64,000 bases of DNA from an uncultured Alphaproteobacteria bacterium (GTDB lineage Bacteria; Pseudomonadota; Alphaproteobacteria; RF32; CAG-239), in assembly GCA_910576955.1 (NCBI GenBank), contig CAJTJB010000001.1, positions 124,001 to 188,000 on the forward strand. Direction: 5' to 3'. Positions 8,556-15,328 of this stretch are shown in pieces; within the stretch, counting starts at the first letter, position 1; every line of letters begins with the position of its first letter. Position numbers and translations under genes: made by a program. The notes under the pieces were generated by a model. The model saw only the letters and a list, made by a program, of their open reading frames with translations. It did no database searches and was not told where the DNA came from.

Positions 8556-9002
8556 TTATTGCGCAATCACGCGGTTGGTGCTGCCGAAAAGAACCAGACA
8601 ACGCTGACCAACACCGAGTGCCTGCCCTGTTCCTTGCGTGATGCTGATAACCTGTCCGTTATCGAGCTTAACGATATATTCCAGACCGGTTTGCGAGGTC
8701 AAGCCCTTTTCTGCCGCGCTGCCTGCCAAGCCGCCGAGCAATGCGCCGCCGACTGCGCCGAGCATATTCGCAGAATGTCCGTGACCGATGGTCGAACCCG
8801 CCAAGCCGCCTGCCAAGCCGCCAATCATCGTGCCTGCGCCGGAATTATCGTTTACGCCCACCTGACGGACGCTTAACACCGTGCACTGCGACACGGTCGA
8901 AACCTTGCCGGTTTGGCTGGTTGAATAGTGGTCGGAGTTAATATTATCCGCACATCCCGCAAGCAAAGCTGTTGCCAAAACTGCGCTTAAAATCTTTTTC
9001 AT
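8556..9002 (-). CDS. SlyB-like glycine-zipper outer-membrane lipoprotein
   Basis: 148 aa. Signal peptide II with lipobox LLAGC (Cys17). The mature protein has a double glycine-zipper segment (GGLAGGLAGSTIG … GGALLGGLAG), typical of the 17 kDa surface antigen/SlyB family, followed by a small beta domain (YIVKLDNGQVISITQG … GQRCLVLFG). Family members sit in the outer membrane and support envelope integrity. Good match in length and order of elements; it precedes the GT2 gene. Confidence 0.88.
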   Translation of the reverse strand: MKKILSAVLATALLAGCADNINSDHYSTSQTGKVSTVSQCTVLSVRQVGVNDNSGAGTMIGGLAGGLAGSTIGHGHSANMLGAVGGALLGGLAGSAAEKGLTSQTGLEYIVKLDNGQVISITQGTGQALGVGQRCLVLFGSTNRVIAQ

Positions 9003-9048
9003 TTTGAAATCTCCTCTAAAAAATTAGACTTTGATATAATTTAATCGA

Positions 9049-9996
9049 TTATTTTTTATTGTCAATATTTGTTTGACGCGCCATTTCTTCCAACAAACGT
9101 TTTTCGTGTTCGGGCTGGTCTTGGCGGGCTTCGATAACGTCTTTGCGGATTTTTTGCGTGCGCTTGAAAAGGTTAAAGATTTTATCGCCCTCATCCCAGC
9201 GAATGTTACGTTCCAAGGCAATCAAATCCTCCACAAAGCGCTGTATCAGCTCAAGCACCGTCTGCTTATTGGTGAGGAAAATATCGCGCCACATTGTGGG
9301 GTCGGAACCGGCAATACGCGTGAAATCTCGGAAACCGCCGGCGGAATATTTGATTATCTCCTTATGCTCGTAGCCCTCTAAATCTGCCACCGTGCCAACG
9401 ATGGAATAGGCTATCAATTGCGGCAGGTGCGACACGGCTGCCATAACCTTATCGTGATGCGCGGCTTCCATTGTGTCCACTTTCATATCACAGTGTTCCC
9501 ACATTTCGGTTATTTTGGCAATTGCTTCCGGGGTTGAATTTTCATCCGGCGTTAAAATGCTCCAACGCCCTTTGAACAAAGACGCAAAACCGTTTTCAGG
9601 ACCGGATTTTTCCGTTCCGGCAACAGGGTGACCGCCAACAACGACAAAGCCGTCTGCTTTATTCAAATGTTTTTCAATCTCGTGCAGGCTATATTGTTTG
9701 ACCGAGCCGACATCGGTAATTATCGCGCCTTTTTTGAGATATGGCTTAATGGCTTGGGCAAGTTCACCGAACGCGCAGACAGGCGTGGCAAAAATGACAA
9801 TATCCGCGTCAGCAACTGCGGTTTGGAGGTTATCGGTATAAATATCGCCCAATTTCAATGCGTGAGCTTTTTCAAGATTTTCGGCGTTTTTATCGTATAT
9901 CGCCAACGTTTGCACATCGTTATTTTGCTTTAAGTTGCGGGCTAATGATGACCCGATAAGCCCGATGCCTAAAATTGTTGCTTTGTTAAATATCAT
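9049..9996 (-). CDS. tyrA: Prephenate/arogenate dehydrogenase TyrA
   Basis: NAD(P)-dependent oxidative decarboxylation of prephenate or arogenate on the way to tyrosine. The Rossmann motif GIGLIGSS starts 9 residues in; GGHPVAGTEKSGPENG is the substrate-binding loop; the helical dimerisation domain holds AAHHDKVMAAVSHLPQLIAYS and FRDFTRIAGSDPTMWRDIFL. The frame extends upstream, but the ATG at 9996 has AAGGA six bases before it and places the Rossmann fold at the N-terminus (315 aa). About 45 bases separate it from the lipoprotein gene downstream. Confidence 0.93.
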   Translation of the reverse strand: MIFNKATILGIGLIGSSLARNLKQNNDVQTLAIYDKNAENLEKAHALKLGDIYTDNLQTAVADADIVIFATPVCAFGELAQAIKPYLKKGAIITDVGSVKQYSLHEIEKHLNKADGFVVVGGHPVAGTEKSGPENGFASLFKGRWSILTPDENSTPEAIAKITEMWEHCDMKVDTMEAAHHDKVMAAVSHLPQLIAYSIVGTVADLEGYEHKEIIKYSAGGFRDFTRIAGSDPTMWRDIFLTNKQTVLELIQRFVEDLIALERNIRWDEGDKIFNLFKRTQKIRKDVIEARQDQPEHEKRLLEEMARQTNIDNKK

Positions 9997-10054
9997 TGTT
10001 TTTCCTTGTTTGACTTTTCGGGAAAGTGTAGCGGGGTTTTGTGTGATTGTCAAG

Positions 10055-10335
10055 GTGTTAGCAACACCTGCAACGATTTGGCTGCGCCCAACTTGTTGGG
10101 TGGGACTATGGCTGTGGTTTGGTGAAAGTACGTTTTTTAACGAGCGGTGCGAGCCGCACCTGCAACGATTTAGCTGCGGCTTGGAGAGAGTACGTCTTTT
10201 AACGAGCTTACTTTCTTTTTATGGATGTATGTTGTCCCCATCCCCCTACCCCTTCCTCCGGGGAAGGGGAGGTTTTTGCAACAAGGTTTCCCCCCCCCCT
10301 TAGCGGGGGAGGATAGGAGAGGGGGAGAGAATGAA
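10055..10335. repeat. Composite of dispersed intergenic repeats
   Basis: A gene-free stretch made of short repeat pieces. CACCTGCAACGATTT-like elements followed by GCTGCG occur near 10070 and 10160, with a third version near 10510 and a related one near 60450. ATGTTGTCCCCATCCCCCTA begins at 10227 and recurs at 58260. A C/G-rich inverted unit (10286-10330) has counterparts at 14283, 43743 and 60288. No coding potential is visible. I see no transposase; the pieces look like small non-autonomous intergenic repeats. Confidence 0.7.
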
Positions 10336-10342
10336 ATTTAAC

Positions 10343-10370
10343 TTTACTTTTAGAATTATTGGTTTATAGT
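10343..10370 (+). promoter_or_regulatory. Promoter of structured RNA copy A
   Basis: TTTACT (10343-10348), 16-base spacer, TATAGT (10365-10370). The first RNA hairpin begins 8 bases later. Confidence 0.55.
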
Positions 10371-10376
10371 TTGAGG

Positions 10377-10506
10377 GTCGGCAGAGATGTCGATAGGGCT
10401 GTCGAAAGCTCTCCGTAAATTTTATCCTTGATTAGAGTCAGGGAGCTTATGGTTATATATTGAAGGCTATAAGAGTCATTTTACGGTGATTTTCGAACTC
10501 CCTGGC
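10377..10506 (+). ncRNA. Structured multi-pseudoknot RNA, copy A (short form)
   Basis: Elements read by eye: hairpin P1 TCGGC/GTCGA around loop AGAGAT (10378-10393); hairpin P2 AGGGC/GCTCT (10395-10412) with loop TGTCGAAA; long-range P3 CCGTAAA (10413-10419) with TTTACGG (10480-10486); P4 CCTTGA/TCAGGG (10426-10443); P5 CTTATGGT/GCTATAAG (10446-10473). Loop TCGAAA (10402-10407) pairs with TTTCGA (10491-10496), and CAGGGAG (10439-10445) with CTCCCTG (10498-10504). It lacks the P3a hairpin of the other copies and has no T run after it, so its terminator may be lost. The HTH gene follows about 130 bases downstream. Confidence 0.65.
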
Positions 10507-10637
10507 GCTGTGTCAGCGACACCTGCAATGAGTTTGGCTGCGGTTAGTGAAAGTTTTTACCGCTACGCGCAAAGTCTTTGGTGGTTGCTATCAGTGCCAG
10601 TTTTGTTTTAACCTAAATTAACAAGGAGTAAAAAATC

Positions 10638-10925
10638 ATGGAATAAACAACTAATTTGGAAGAATTATACATCGGTAGCGGTGTGGCGCTCTGCCACCGT
10701 TTTCGCAGAGAATTAGGAATTTTGCTTGTCAATGAGCGAAAAAAACGCAATTTAACTTTGGAAGAACTTTGTGAGAAATTAACCTTAAAAACAGAGGTGG
10801 TTTCTGATTTGGAACAGGGACAACGCAGAACCAACTGGGCGGTGCTTTGCCGTATGCTTGACTATTATGACAAATGGATGACCGTGCAACTGGTTGATTT
10901 GGATTACCCGAAACATTGGCAATAG
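10638..10925 (+). pseudogene. Small HTH (XRE-like) protein gene with stop at codon 3
   Basis: AAGGAG at 10623-10628 is properly spaced before the ATG at 10638, but the frame reads ATG GAA TAA, then continues open for 93 codons to 10925. The downstream product resembles a small Cro/C1-type HTH protein: LLVNERKKRNLTLEELCEKL, then LKTEVVSDLEQGQRR. Expression of the rest would need the TTG at 10656, which lacks its own Shine-Dalgarno, or stop readthrough. It may be a recent nonsense mutant, a regulated or reinitiating gene, or a sequence error. All other genes here use TAA as stop, so code reassignment is unlikely. It follows structured RNA copy A. Confidence 0.6.
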
Positions 10926-10934
10926 TATATACAA

Positions 10935-10966
10935 AAACACCCCCTGCCAAATGGCTGGGGGTGTTT
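10935..10966. terminator. Bidirectional intrinsic terminator
   Basis: AACACCCCC (10936-10944) pairs with GGGGGTGTT (10957-10965), with A-rich and T-rich flanks. It lies between the convergent HTH gene and tsf and can serve both. Confidence 0.8.
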
Positions 10967-10990
10967 CTTAATGCTTGTATCCGAAAGGCT

Positions 10991-11923
10991 TTAAGCGGAT
11001 TTGCCGAGCTGGGCGGCAACTTCTGCGGCAAAGTCTTCTTCTTTTTTCTGCAAGCCTTCGCCTAACTTGAAGCATACAAAGCCGGAAAGTTTAACTTCTG
11101 CGTTGTTTTCTTTTGCAAAGTCTGCAACAACAGCTTTAACTTTCTTATCCGGATCCATAATGTAAGCCTGTTCTTCGAGAACAACCTCTTCATAATATTT
11201 GCGGATACGACCTTCAACCATTTTCTCAACAATGTTTGCCGGTTTGCCGGAAGCCAGAGCCTGCTCGGAGAAAATAGCTTTTTCACGGGCAACAGCTTCT
11301 GCCGGAACTTCAGCAATAGTCATAGAAATCGGGTTTGTAGCAGCAATGTGCATTGCGATATGTTTGCCGAGTTCCTGCATTTTGGCTTTGTCTGCAGAGC
11401 CTTCCAAAGCAACCAAAACGCCGATTTTACCCAAATTCGGGCGAACAGCATTGTGAATGTATGAACATACGATACCGTTTTCAGCGCTCAAGTAAGCAGC
11501 ACGGCGGAGGTTCATATTTTCACCGATTTTAGCAATCATATCAGTTAAAATCGTGCCCATATCTTTGCCGGTTACCGGGCAAACAAAAGATTTCAGCCCC
11601 TCAACGTCGCCCTTAACTGCCAAAGCTGCTTTAGCGGCATTTTCAACATATTCCTGAAAGATGTCATTTTTAGCAACGAAGTCTGTTTCGGAGTTAACCT
11701 CAACAACAGCGCCGGCATTGCCGTCTACATATACGGAAACCAAACCTTCAGCGGCGATACGGCTTGCCTTTTTAGCGGCAGATGCCAAGCCTTTTTTACG
11801 GAGCCAGTCGATTGCTTCTTCCATATTGCCGTTGGTTTCAACCAAGGCTTTTTTACAATCCAACATTCCGGCGCCGGAAGTTTCTCTTAAACTTTTTACC
11901 ATTGCGGCGGTAATTTCAGCCAT
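10991..11923 (-). CDS. tsf: Elongation factor Ts
   Basis: Guanine nucleotide exchange factor for EF-Tu. The N-terminal UBA-like domain is canonical (VKSLRETSGAGMLDCKKALVETNGN, residues 9-33), followed by the EF-Tu contact TDFVAKND and the core domain (AVRPNLGKIGVLVALEG). The C-terminal EQAYIMDPDKKVKAVV is also typical. 310 aa, full length. Second gene of the rpsB-tsf operon with an 80-base spacer; the expected pyrH/frr genes do not follow, and a convergent HTH gene lies there instead. Confidence 0.97.
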   Translation of the reverse strand: MAEITAAMVKSLRETSGAGMLDCKKALVETNGNMEEAIDWLRKKGLASAAKKASRIAAEGLVSVYVDGNAGAVVEVNSETDFVAKNDIFQEYVENAAKAALAVKGDVEGLKSFVCPVTGKDMGTILTDMIAKIGENMNLRRAAYLSAENGIVCSYIHNAVRPNLGKIGVLVALEGSADKAKMQELGKHIAMHIAATNPISMTIAEVPAEAVAREKAIFSEQALASGKPANIVEKMVEGRIRKYYEEVVLEEQAYIMDPDKKVKAVVADFAKENNAEVKLSGFVCFKLGEGLQKKEEDFAAEVAAQLGKSA

Positions 11924-12005
11924 TATTTTATTCCCCTTGTCTATAAAAGATAATCAATGCGGGCGGCAGCATAACCGCCGCCCTTTATATGACGTTTAAT
12001 TTAAA

Positions 12006-12758
12006 TTAAGCGTTTTCTTCGTTTTGTTCGAAAGTTTCAGCCTCGACTTTTACGCCTTGAGCCGCAACTTCCTGCGACATACCATCGAGAACCGCAGAAG
12101 AAACCAATTCGCAGTACAACTGAATGGCGCGGATAGCGTCATCATTGCCCGGAACCGGATAATCTACATCATACGGATTAGCGTTTGTATCGGTAATGCC
12201 GATTACCGGAATACCCAGCTTTTTAGCTTCTTTGATTGCCAAAGATTCTTTCGGGGTGTCGATTACAAACAATAAATCCGGCTGACCGCCCATATTTTTA
12301 ATACCATCCAAAGACATAGCCAATTTGCCCTGTTCTTTTTTGATATTTTGCATTTCTTTTTTGGTGTATCCGTCATAGGCGTTCTTTTCTTCCATTTCGT
12401 TTAATTTAACGAGACGGTTGATAGACTTGTTAACTGTTTTCCAGTTTGTGAGCATACCGCCCAACCAACGATAGTTAACATAATATTGTCCGCATCTTTC
12501 AGCGCTTTCTTTAACGATGTCTTGTGCCTGACGCTTGGTAGCAACGAAAAGAACCTTGCCGCCTTTTGCAGCAACATCGCGAGCCACTGCCAATGCAGAA
12601 TAAAGCATCGGGTAAGTCTTTTGCAAATCAATGATGTGAACATTGTCTTTTTTGCCGTAAATATACGGAGCCATTTGCGGATTCCAACGACGGGCGTGGT
12701 GTCCGAAGTGTACGCCTGCTTCAACGAGCTGACGCAAAGTAAATGTAGGAAGTGCCAT
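12006..12758 (-). CDS. rpsB: 30S ribosomal protein S2
   Basis: Structural protein of the small subunit. The start (LRQLVEAGVHFGHHARRWNPQMAPYIYG) and RWLGGMLTNWKTV are diagnostic of S2; PDLLFVIDTPKESLAIKEA and IPVIGITDTNANP follow. 250 aa with a short acidic tail. It heads the operon with tsf. A long structured leader (about 12779-12900) precedes it and may be the S2 autoregulatory site. Confidence 0.97.
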   Translation of the reverse strand: MALPTFTLRQLVEAGVHFGHHARRWNPQMAPYIYGKKDNVHIIDLQKTYPMLYSALAVARDVAAKGGKVLFVATKRQAQDIVKESAERCGQYYVNYRWLGGMLTNWKTVNKSINRLVKLNEMEEKNAYDGYTKKEMQNIKKEQGKLAMSLDGIKNMGGQPDLLFVIDTPKESLAIKEAKKLGIPVIGITDTNANPYDVDYPVPGNDDAIRAIQLYCELVSSAVLDGMSQEVAAQGVKVEAETFEQNEENA

Positions 12759-12784
12759 ACTTATTTTTCCTTATTTTCCAGTTA

Positions 12785-12875
12785 AACCTCCGCAGACCCA
12801 AACAACTTAAAAACTTTTAAGCACCGGAGCGTGAAGCCTTAAACTCTAAAGCCGACGCACTGGTCTGCGTGTGAA
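12785..12875 (-). promoter_or_regulatory. Structured 5' leader of rpsB
   Basis: In minus-strand sense, CGCAGACC (12869-12862) is complementary to GGTCTGCG (12798-12791), which sits just before a GGAGG-like sequence (12790-12785). The same 5' arm can alternatively form a local hairpin ACGCA/TGCGT (12870-12866 with 12859-12855). Mutually exclusive pairings next to a Shine-Dalgarno-like element suggest autoregulation by S2. S2 leaders are known in bacteria; assignment here is inference. Confidence 0.5.
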
Positions 12876-13050
12876 TTATGATTAGGCGGGATTGCTTAAT
12901 CGGAGAGTCTTATATGCTTAAAATATTTATTTTGCAAGAGTTTTTTTTGAAAAAATATGCGTTTCGGATAATTTCGGCTCTAAACACGCCCCTGCTGATG
13001 AAAAAAATGTAAAAAAATCGTTTTTTATTGGGGAAAAGCCTTGTTTCAAA

Positions 13051-13080
13051 TTGACTTCTTTATTTTTACCCGCTTAAACT
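13051..13080 (+). promoter_or_regulatory. Promoter of the HU gene
   Basis: TTGACT at 13051-13056, 18-base spacer, TAAACT at 13075-13080, about 50 bases before the HU start. Confidence 0.5.
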
Positions 13081-13132
13081 TAAGCTAATCAGGAGCTATT
13101 CTTGAGAGAAAACTTTATTAAGGAGATATTCG

Positions 13133-13405
13133 ATGAATAAAAACGAATTAGTTGCTGCCGTTGCTGAAGAAGCAGGCTTGACCAAAGTTGATGCTGCTAA
13201 AGCTGTTGATGCATTTGTTGCTTCTGTTACAGCTGCTTTGAAAAAAGGCGAAGAAATCCGTTTAATCGGTTTCGGTACATTTGCTGTCAGCAAACGCGCT
13301 GCTACAACCGCACGCAACCCGCGCACTGGCGCTACGGTTAAAGTTCCGGCAAAGAAACAAGCTAAATTCAAAGCCGGCAAAACTTTGCAGGATGCATTGA
13401 ACTAG
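13133..13405 (+). CDS. hup: DNA-binding protein HU
   Basis: Nucleoid-associated dimer that bends DNA non-specifically. 90 aa with the full family pattern: NKNELVAAVAEEAGLTKVDA helices, GEEIRLIGFGTFAVSKRAA beta arm, the RNPRTGATVKVPA arm with its DNA-intercalating Pro, and FKAGKTLQDALN. AAGGAG is 7 bases before the ATG. Monocistronic with its own promoter and terminator. AT-skewed, regular codon use suggests high expression. Confidence 0.97.
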   Translation: MNKNELVAAVAEEAGLTKVDAAKAVDAFVASVTAALKKGEEIRLIGFGTFAVSKRAATTARNPRTGATVKVPAKKQAKFKAGKTLQDALN

Positions 13406-13428
13406 TCCATCCTCAAAATGGCGAGAAT

Positions 13429-13459
13429 AAAGGCGGGTTATTTGCCCGCCTTTGTTTTT
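13429..13459 (+). terminator. Intrinsic terminator of HU gene
   Basis: AAAGGCGGG, 7-base loop, CCCGCCTTT then GTTTTT. Confidence 0.9.
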
Positions 13460-13479
13460 ATGGAAAATGGGATATGTTG

Positions 13480-14202
13480 TTACTCTACCTCATACACCAT
13501 AAAATCTGCAAAGCGTTTGAGGGCTGCGTCGCTGATTTGGTGCGCCATTCCTCGGATGAGCTGCAACTCGGAGGGGATGTTGAGCGCGTTTAGCGTTTCG
13601 GTTGTCATTTTGAAACTATCTGCCGGAATAACCGTGTCATTATCGCCCTGAATAATCAAGATTTGCGGGGCGGAGACGATTTTGCGGGCGGTTAAATCTT
13701 TGGTCAGCAGGAGCGGAACACCCGAAAATGATACGGCTTTATGCAGCCCGTGCGGATTGGTCAAGCCGGTTAAAAGCGCCATCAGCCCGCCCTGCGAGAA
13801 TCCGGCAACCGAGATATTATCATAGGGTATTCCCTCGGTTTGATGGATATCATCAATCAGATTATGCAGGTGTTTGACATTTTTCAGTGCGTCTTTCATC
13901 ATTTTTTCATACATCGCTTTATCTGCCATTTCTGCCGCGGCAAGCGGGATATTAAACCACTGATAGCCGCCCCACGGTCCGTTATCAGGCGCAGTCGGGA
14001 AATAGAGCGCCGTGTTCGGCAGCACCTTTTTAAGCTGATGTTCCATTCCTTTCATCCGTGCGCCGCTTTGCCCGTAGCCGTGTATCATCACAAGAGCGTA
14101 TTCGGGGTTTTCAGGGATATAAGACAGGGTTTCCGCAGCTTTAGCAGGGAAATTTATAATCAGAGCCATTGCCAAGGCAACAGCTGCAAAGAGTTTTTTC
14201 AT
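13480..14202 (-). CDS. Secreted carboxylesterase/phospholipase-like hydrolase
   Basis: 240 aa alpha/beta hydrolase. A signal peptide (residues 1-23, MKKLFAAVALAMALIINFPAKA) indicates export. The nucleophile elbow is GFSQGG (VAGFSQGGLMALL), with YALVMIHGYGQSGARM as the oxyanion region, then IIQGDNDTVIPADS (acid) and RGMAHQIS (His), the order of the acyl-protein thioesterase/carboxylesterase 2 family. The frame stays open upstream through a poly-G tract and would encode poly-Pro, but the ATG at 14202 has GGAG six bases before it and opens the signal peptide, so I start there. Confidence 0.88.
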   Translation of the reverse strand: MKKLFAAVALAMALIINFPAKAAETLSYIPENPEYALVMIHGYGQSGARMKGMEHQLKKVLPNTALYFPTAPDNGPWGGYQWFNIPLAAAEMADKAMYEKMMKDALKNVKHLHNLIDDIHQTEGIPYDNISVAGFSQGGLMALLTGLTNPHGLHKAVSFSGVPLLLTKDLTARKIVSAPQILIIQGDNDTVIPADSFKMTTETLNALNIPSELQLIRGMAHQISDAALKRFADFMVYEVE

Positions 14203-14282
14203 TTGTTTCTCCATAGGTTGAGTTATGGGAAGAGTATAGCAGAAAATGATTAACGGATGGTTTATGAGGAAATAAGGATGTG

Positions 14283-14345
14283 TTATCTCCCCCTCTCCCA
14301 TCCTCCCCCGCCAAGGGGGGGGGGGGGGGGGGGGGGGGAGGGAAT
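14283..14345. repeat. C/G-rich dispersed repeat with 24-base G run
   Basis: CCCCCTCTCCCATCCTCCCCCG followed by CCAA and an uninterrupted run of 24 G (14315-14338). The C-rich half matches, in inverse orientation, the unit at 10286-10330 and resembles 60288-60325. The run is far longer than in sister copies and may vary in length or be an assembly artefact. Confidence 0.85.
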
Positions 14346-14436
14346 CCTTGGAGCTATTTTTTTCTTCCGCCGAAGCCACTACCGTTGGTACGGTCGATGT
14401 GAGGTGATTTTACACTCTCCCTGACCGCTTTTTTAC

Positions 14437-14466
14437 TTGCTTTTTAGTTTTTTTCCTTTATATATT
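14437..14466 (+). promoter_or_regulatory. Promoter of structured RNA copy B
   Basis: TTGCTT (14437-14442), 18-base spacer, TATATT (14461-14466); the RNA fold begins about 5-7 bases later. Confidence 0.45.
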
Positions 14467-14471
14467 GATGT

Positions 14472-14742
14472 CAGATTAGTTTGGGCATATACCACTCTGA
14501 TTTAGCACTGGAGACAGTGCGGGGTCTTCAAAGCCCCTCGTACATTGTACGGTGTTATAGATATTTCACCGTAATTTGTTGTATCCGAAATATAGCAAAA
14601 AAATATCTCCGATTGTGGAAACACGGTCGGGGAGCTTTAGGCTATACAATAAAAGTCTCCGACTTTGAAGGCCTAGAGGGTCGTTTTACAATGTGCGATA
14701 TTTGAACTCTTCCGACCACCTTATTTCACAAACCTATTTTTT
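14472..14742 (+). ncRNA. Structured multi-pseudoknot RNA, copy B
   Basis: P1 GCACTG/CAGTGC (14505-14520); P2 GGGG/CCCC (14521-14537) with loop containing TTCAAA; P3 ACATTGTA (14542-14549) with TACAATGT (14687-14694); P3a ACGGTG/CACCGT (14549-14572); P4 (14607-14632), an 11-bp stem with a GAAA loop; P5 TAGGC/GCCTA (14638-14675) with an inner AAAGTC/GACTTT hairpin. The P2 loop TTCAAA (14527-14532) pairs with TTTGAA (14701-14706), and GGTCGG (14625-14630) with CCGACC (14712-14717). A T run at 14736-14742 follows without a clear terminator stem. It lies in tandem with copy C, and the two share GAACTC…CCGACCACC 3' ends. Confidence 0.7.
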
Positions 14743-14744
14743 AG

Positions 14745-14773
14745 TTGCAATTAGAGAAAACCTCATATATAGT
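14745..14773 (+). promoter_or_regulatory. Promoter of structured RNA copy C
   Basis: TTGCAA (14745-14750), 17-base spacer, TATAGT (14768-14773). The predicted start falls at the first hairpin of the RNA. Confidence 0.55.
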
Positions 14774-14779
14774 ATAGGT

Positions 14780-15040
14780 AGGTTGTTTTGGTTTATCTAA
14801 AATAACCGAGTACCAGAGATGGTACGGGAGCTTCAAACTCTTTTACGTTGTACGGTGTTGGGATATAACACCGTCAGCTTTGACCTTTATATCTTGGGTC
14901 AGAGTGGATATATCCCCGACTAGAAATGGTCGGGGAGCTGTTGACGTATGTCCAGGGCTTCGGTCTAAAGGTCAATGGGTCAAATTACAACGTATGACAT
15001 TTGAACTCTCCGACCACCTCTCGTGTATGGTGGTTTTTTT
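14780..15040 (+). ncRNA. Structured multi-pseudoknot RNA, copy C, with terminator
   Basis: A 5' hairpin GGTTGTTTT/AAAATAACC (14781-14807); P1 GTACC/GGTAC with loop AGAGAT (14810-14825); P2 GGGAG/CTCTT (14826-14842); P3 TACGTTGTA (14844-14852) with TACAACGTA (14986-14994); P3a CGGTGTT/AACACCG (14853-14873); P4 CCCCGAC/GTCGGGG (14914-14935); P5 TTGAC/GTCAA (14941-14975). Pseudoknots: loop TTCAAA (14832-14837) with TTTGAA (15000-15005), and GTCGGGGAG (14929-14937) with CTCTCCGAC (15006-15014). An intrinsic terminator CCACC/GGTGG plus seven T (15014-15040) follows directly. This is the best-formed copy. Confidence 0.75.
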
Positions 15041-15055
15041 ATTGGGGATTTAAGA

Positions 15056-15328
15056 ATGCTTATAGCGGGTAGTATTGTTGTTCGATATTGTAAAGAATGC
15101 GGTCGAATGTCTTGGCGAGTGATGAAAGCTCCGTATGTGTTTTCATTCGAAGAATATGTTGAGTTTGAATTTTTATTGGATGAATACGCCAAATGCCCTT
15201 ATTGCGGCGGAAAGACAAGAAAATTTAAAGACGAAACAAAACCTATAAAGAAAATTCCAATAAACAAAGCTATTTACAAAGGGGAGCCTTTTTTTAATAT
15301 TGATGACCTCCCTGCCCGCTACCGATAG
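15056..15328 (+). CDS. Small zinc-ribbon protein
   Basis: 90 aa. Two Cys pairs, CKEC (12-15) and CPYC (47-50), form a likely zinc ribbon around an acidic FSFEEYVEFEFLLDEYAK helix, followed by a basic tail. I chose the ATG at 15056, after GGGGA, over the GTG at 15023 because the latter lies inside the terminator of RNA copy C. Its 3' end overlaps hydE on the other strand by 35 bases. No specific family recognised; nucleic-acid or protein binding is possible. It is the first gene after the tandem RNA copies B and C. Confidence 0.65.
   Translation: MLIAGSIVVRYCKECGRMSWRVMKAPYVFSFEEYVEFEFLLDEYAKCPYCGGKTRKFKDETKPIKKIPINKAIYKGEPFFNIDDLPARYR

Noticed and set aside
10638..10646. Reassigned TAA codon
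   Set aside because: Many intact genes in the window end at TAA, so TAA is a stop here.
14203..14379. Upstream extension of the esterase frame through the poly-G run
   Set aside because: It encodes poly-Pro from a repeat, and the ATG at 14202 has a Shine-Dalgarno and a signal peptide.
14481..14705. 74-codon frame in RNA copy B
   Set aside because: No ribosome site or domain pattern; the sequence is explained by conserved RNA pairings.
15023..15055. GTG start for the zinc-ribbon protein
   Set aside because: It lies inside the terminator hairpin of RNA copy C; the ATG at 15056 is better placed.
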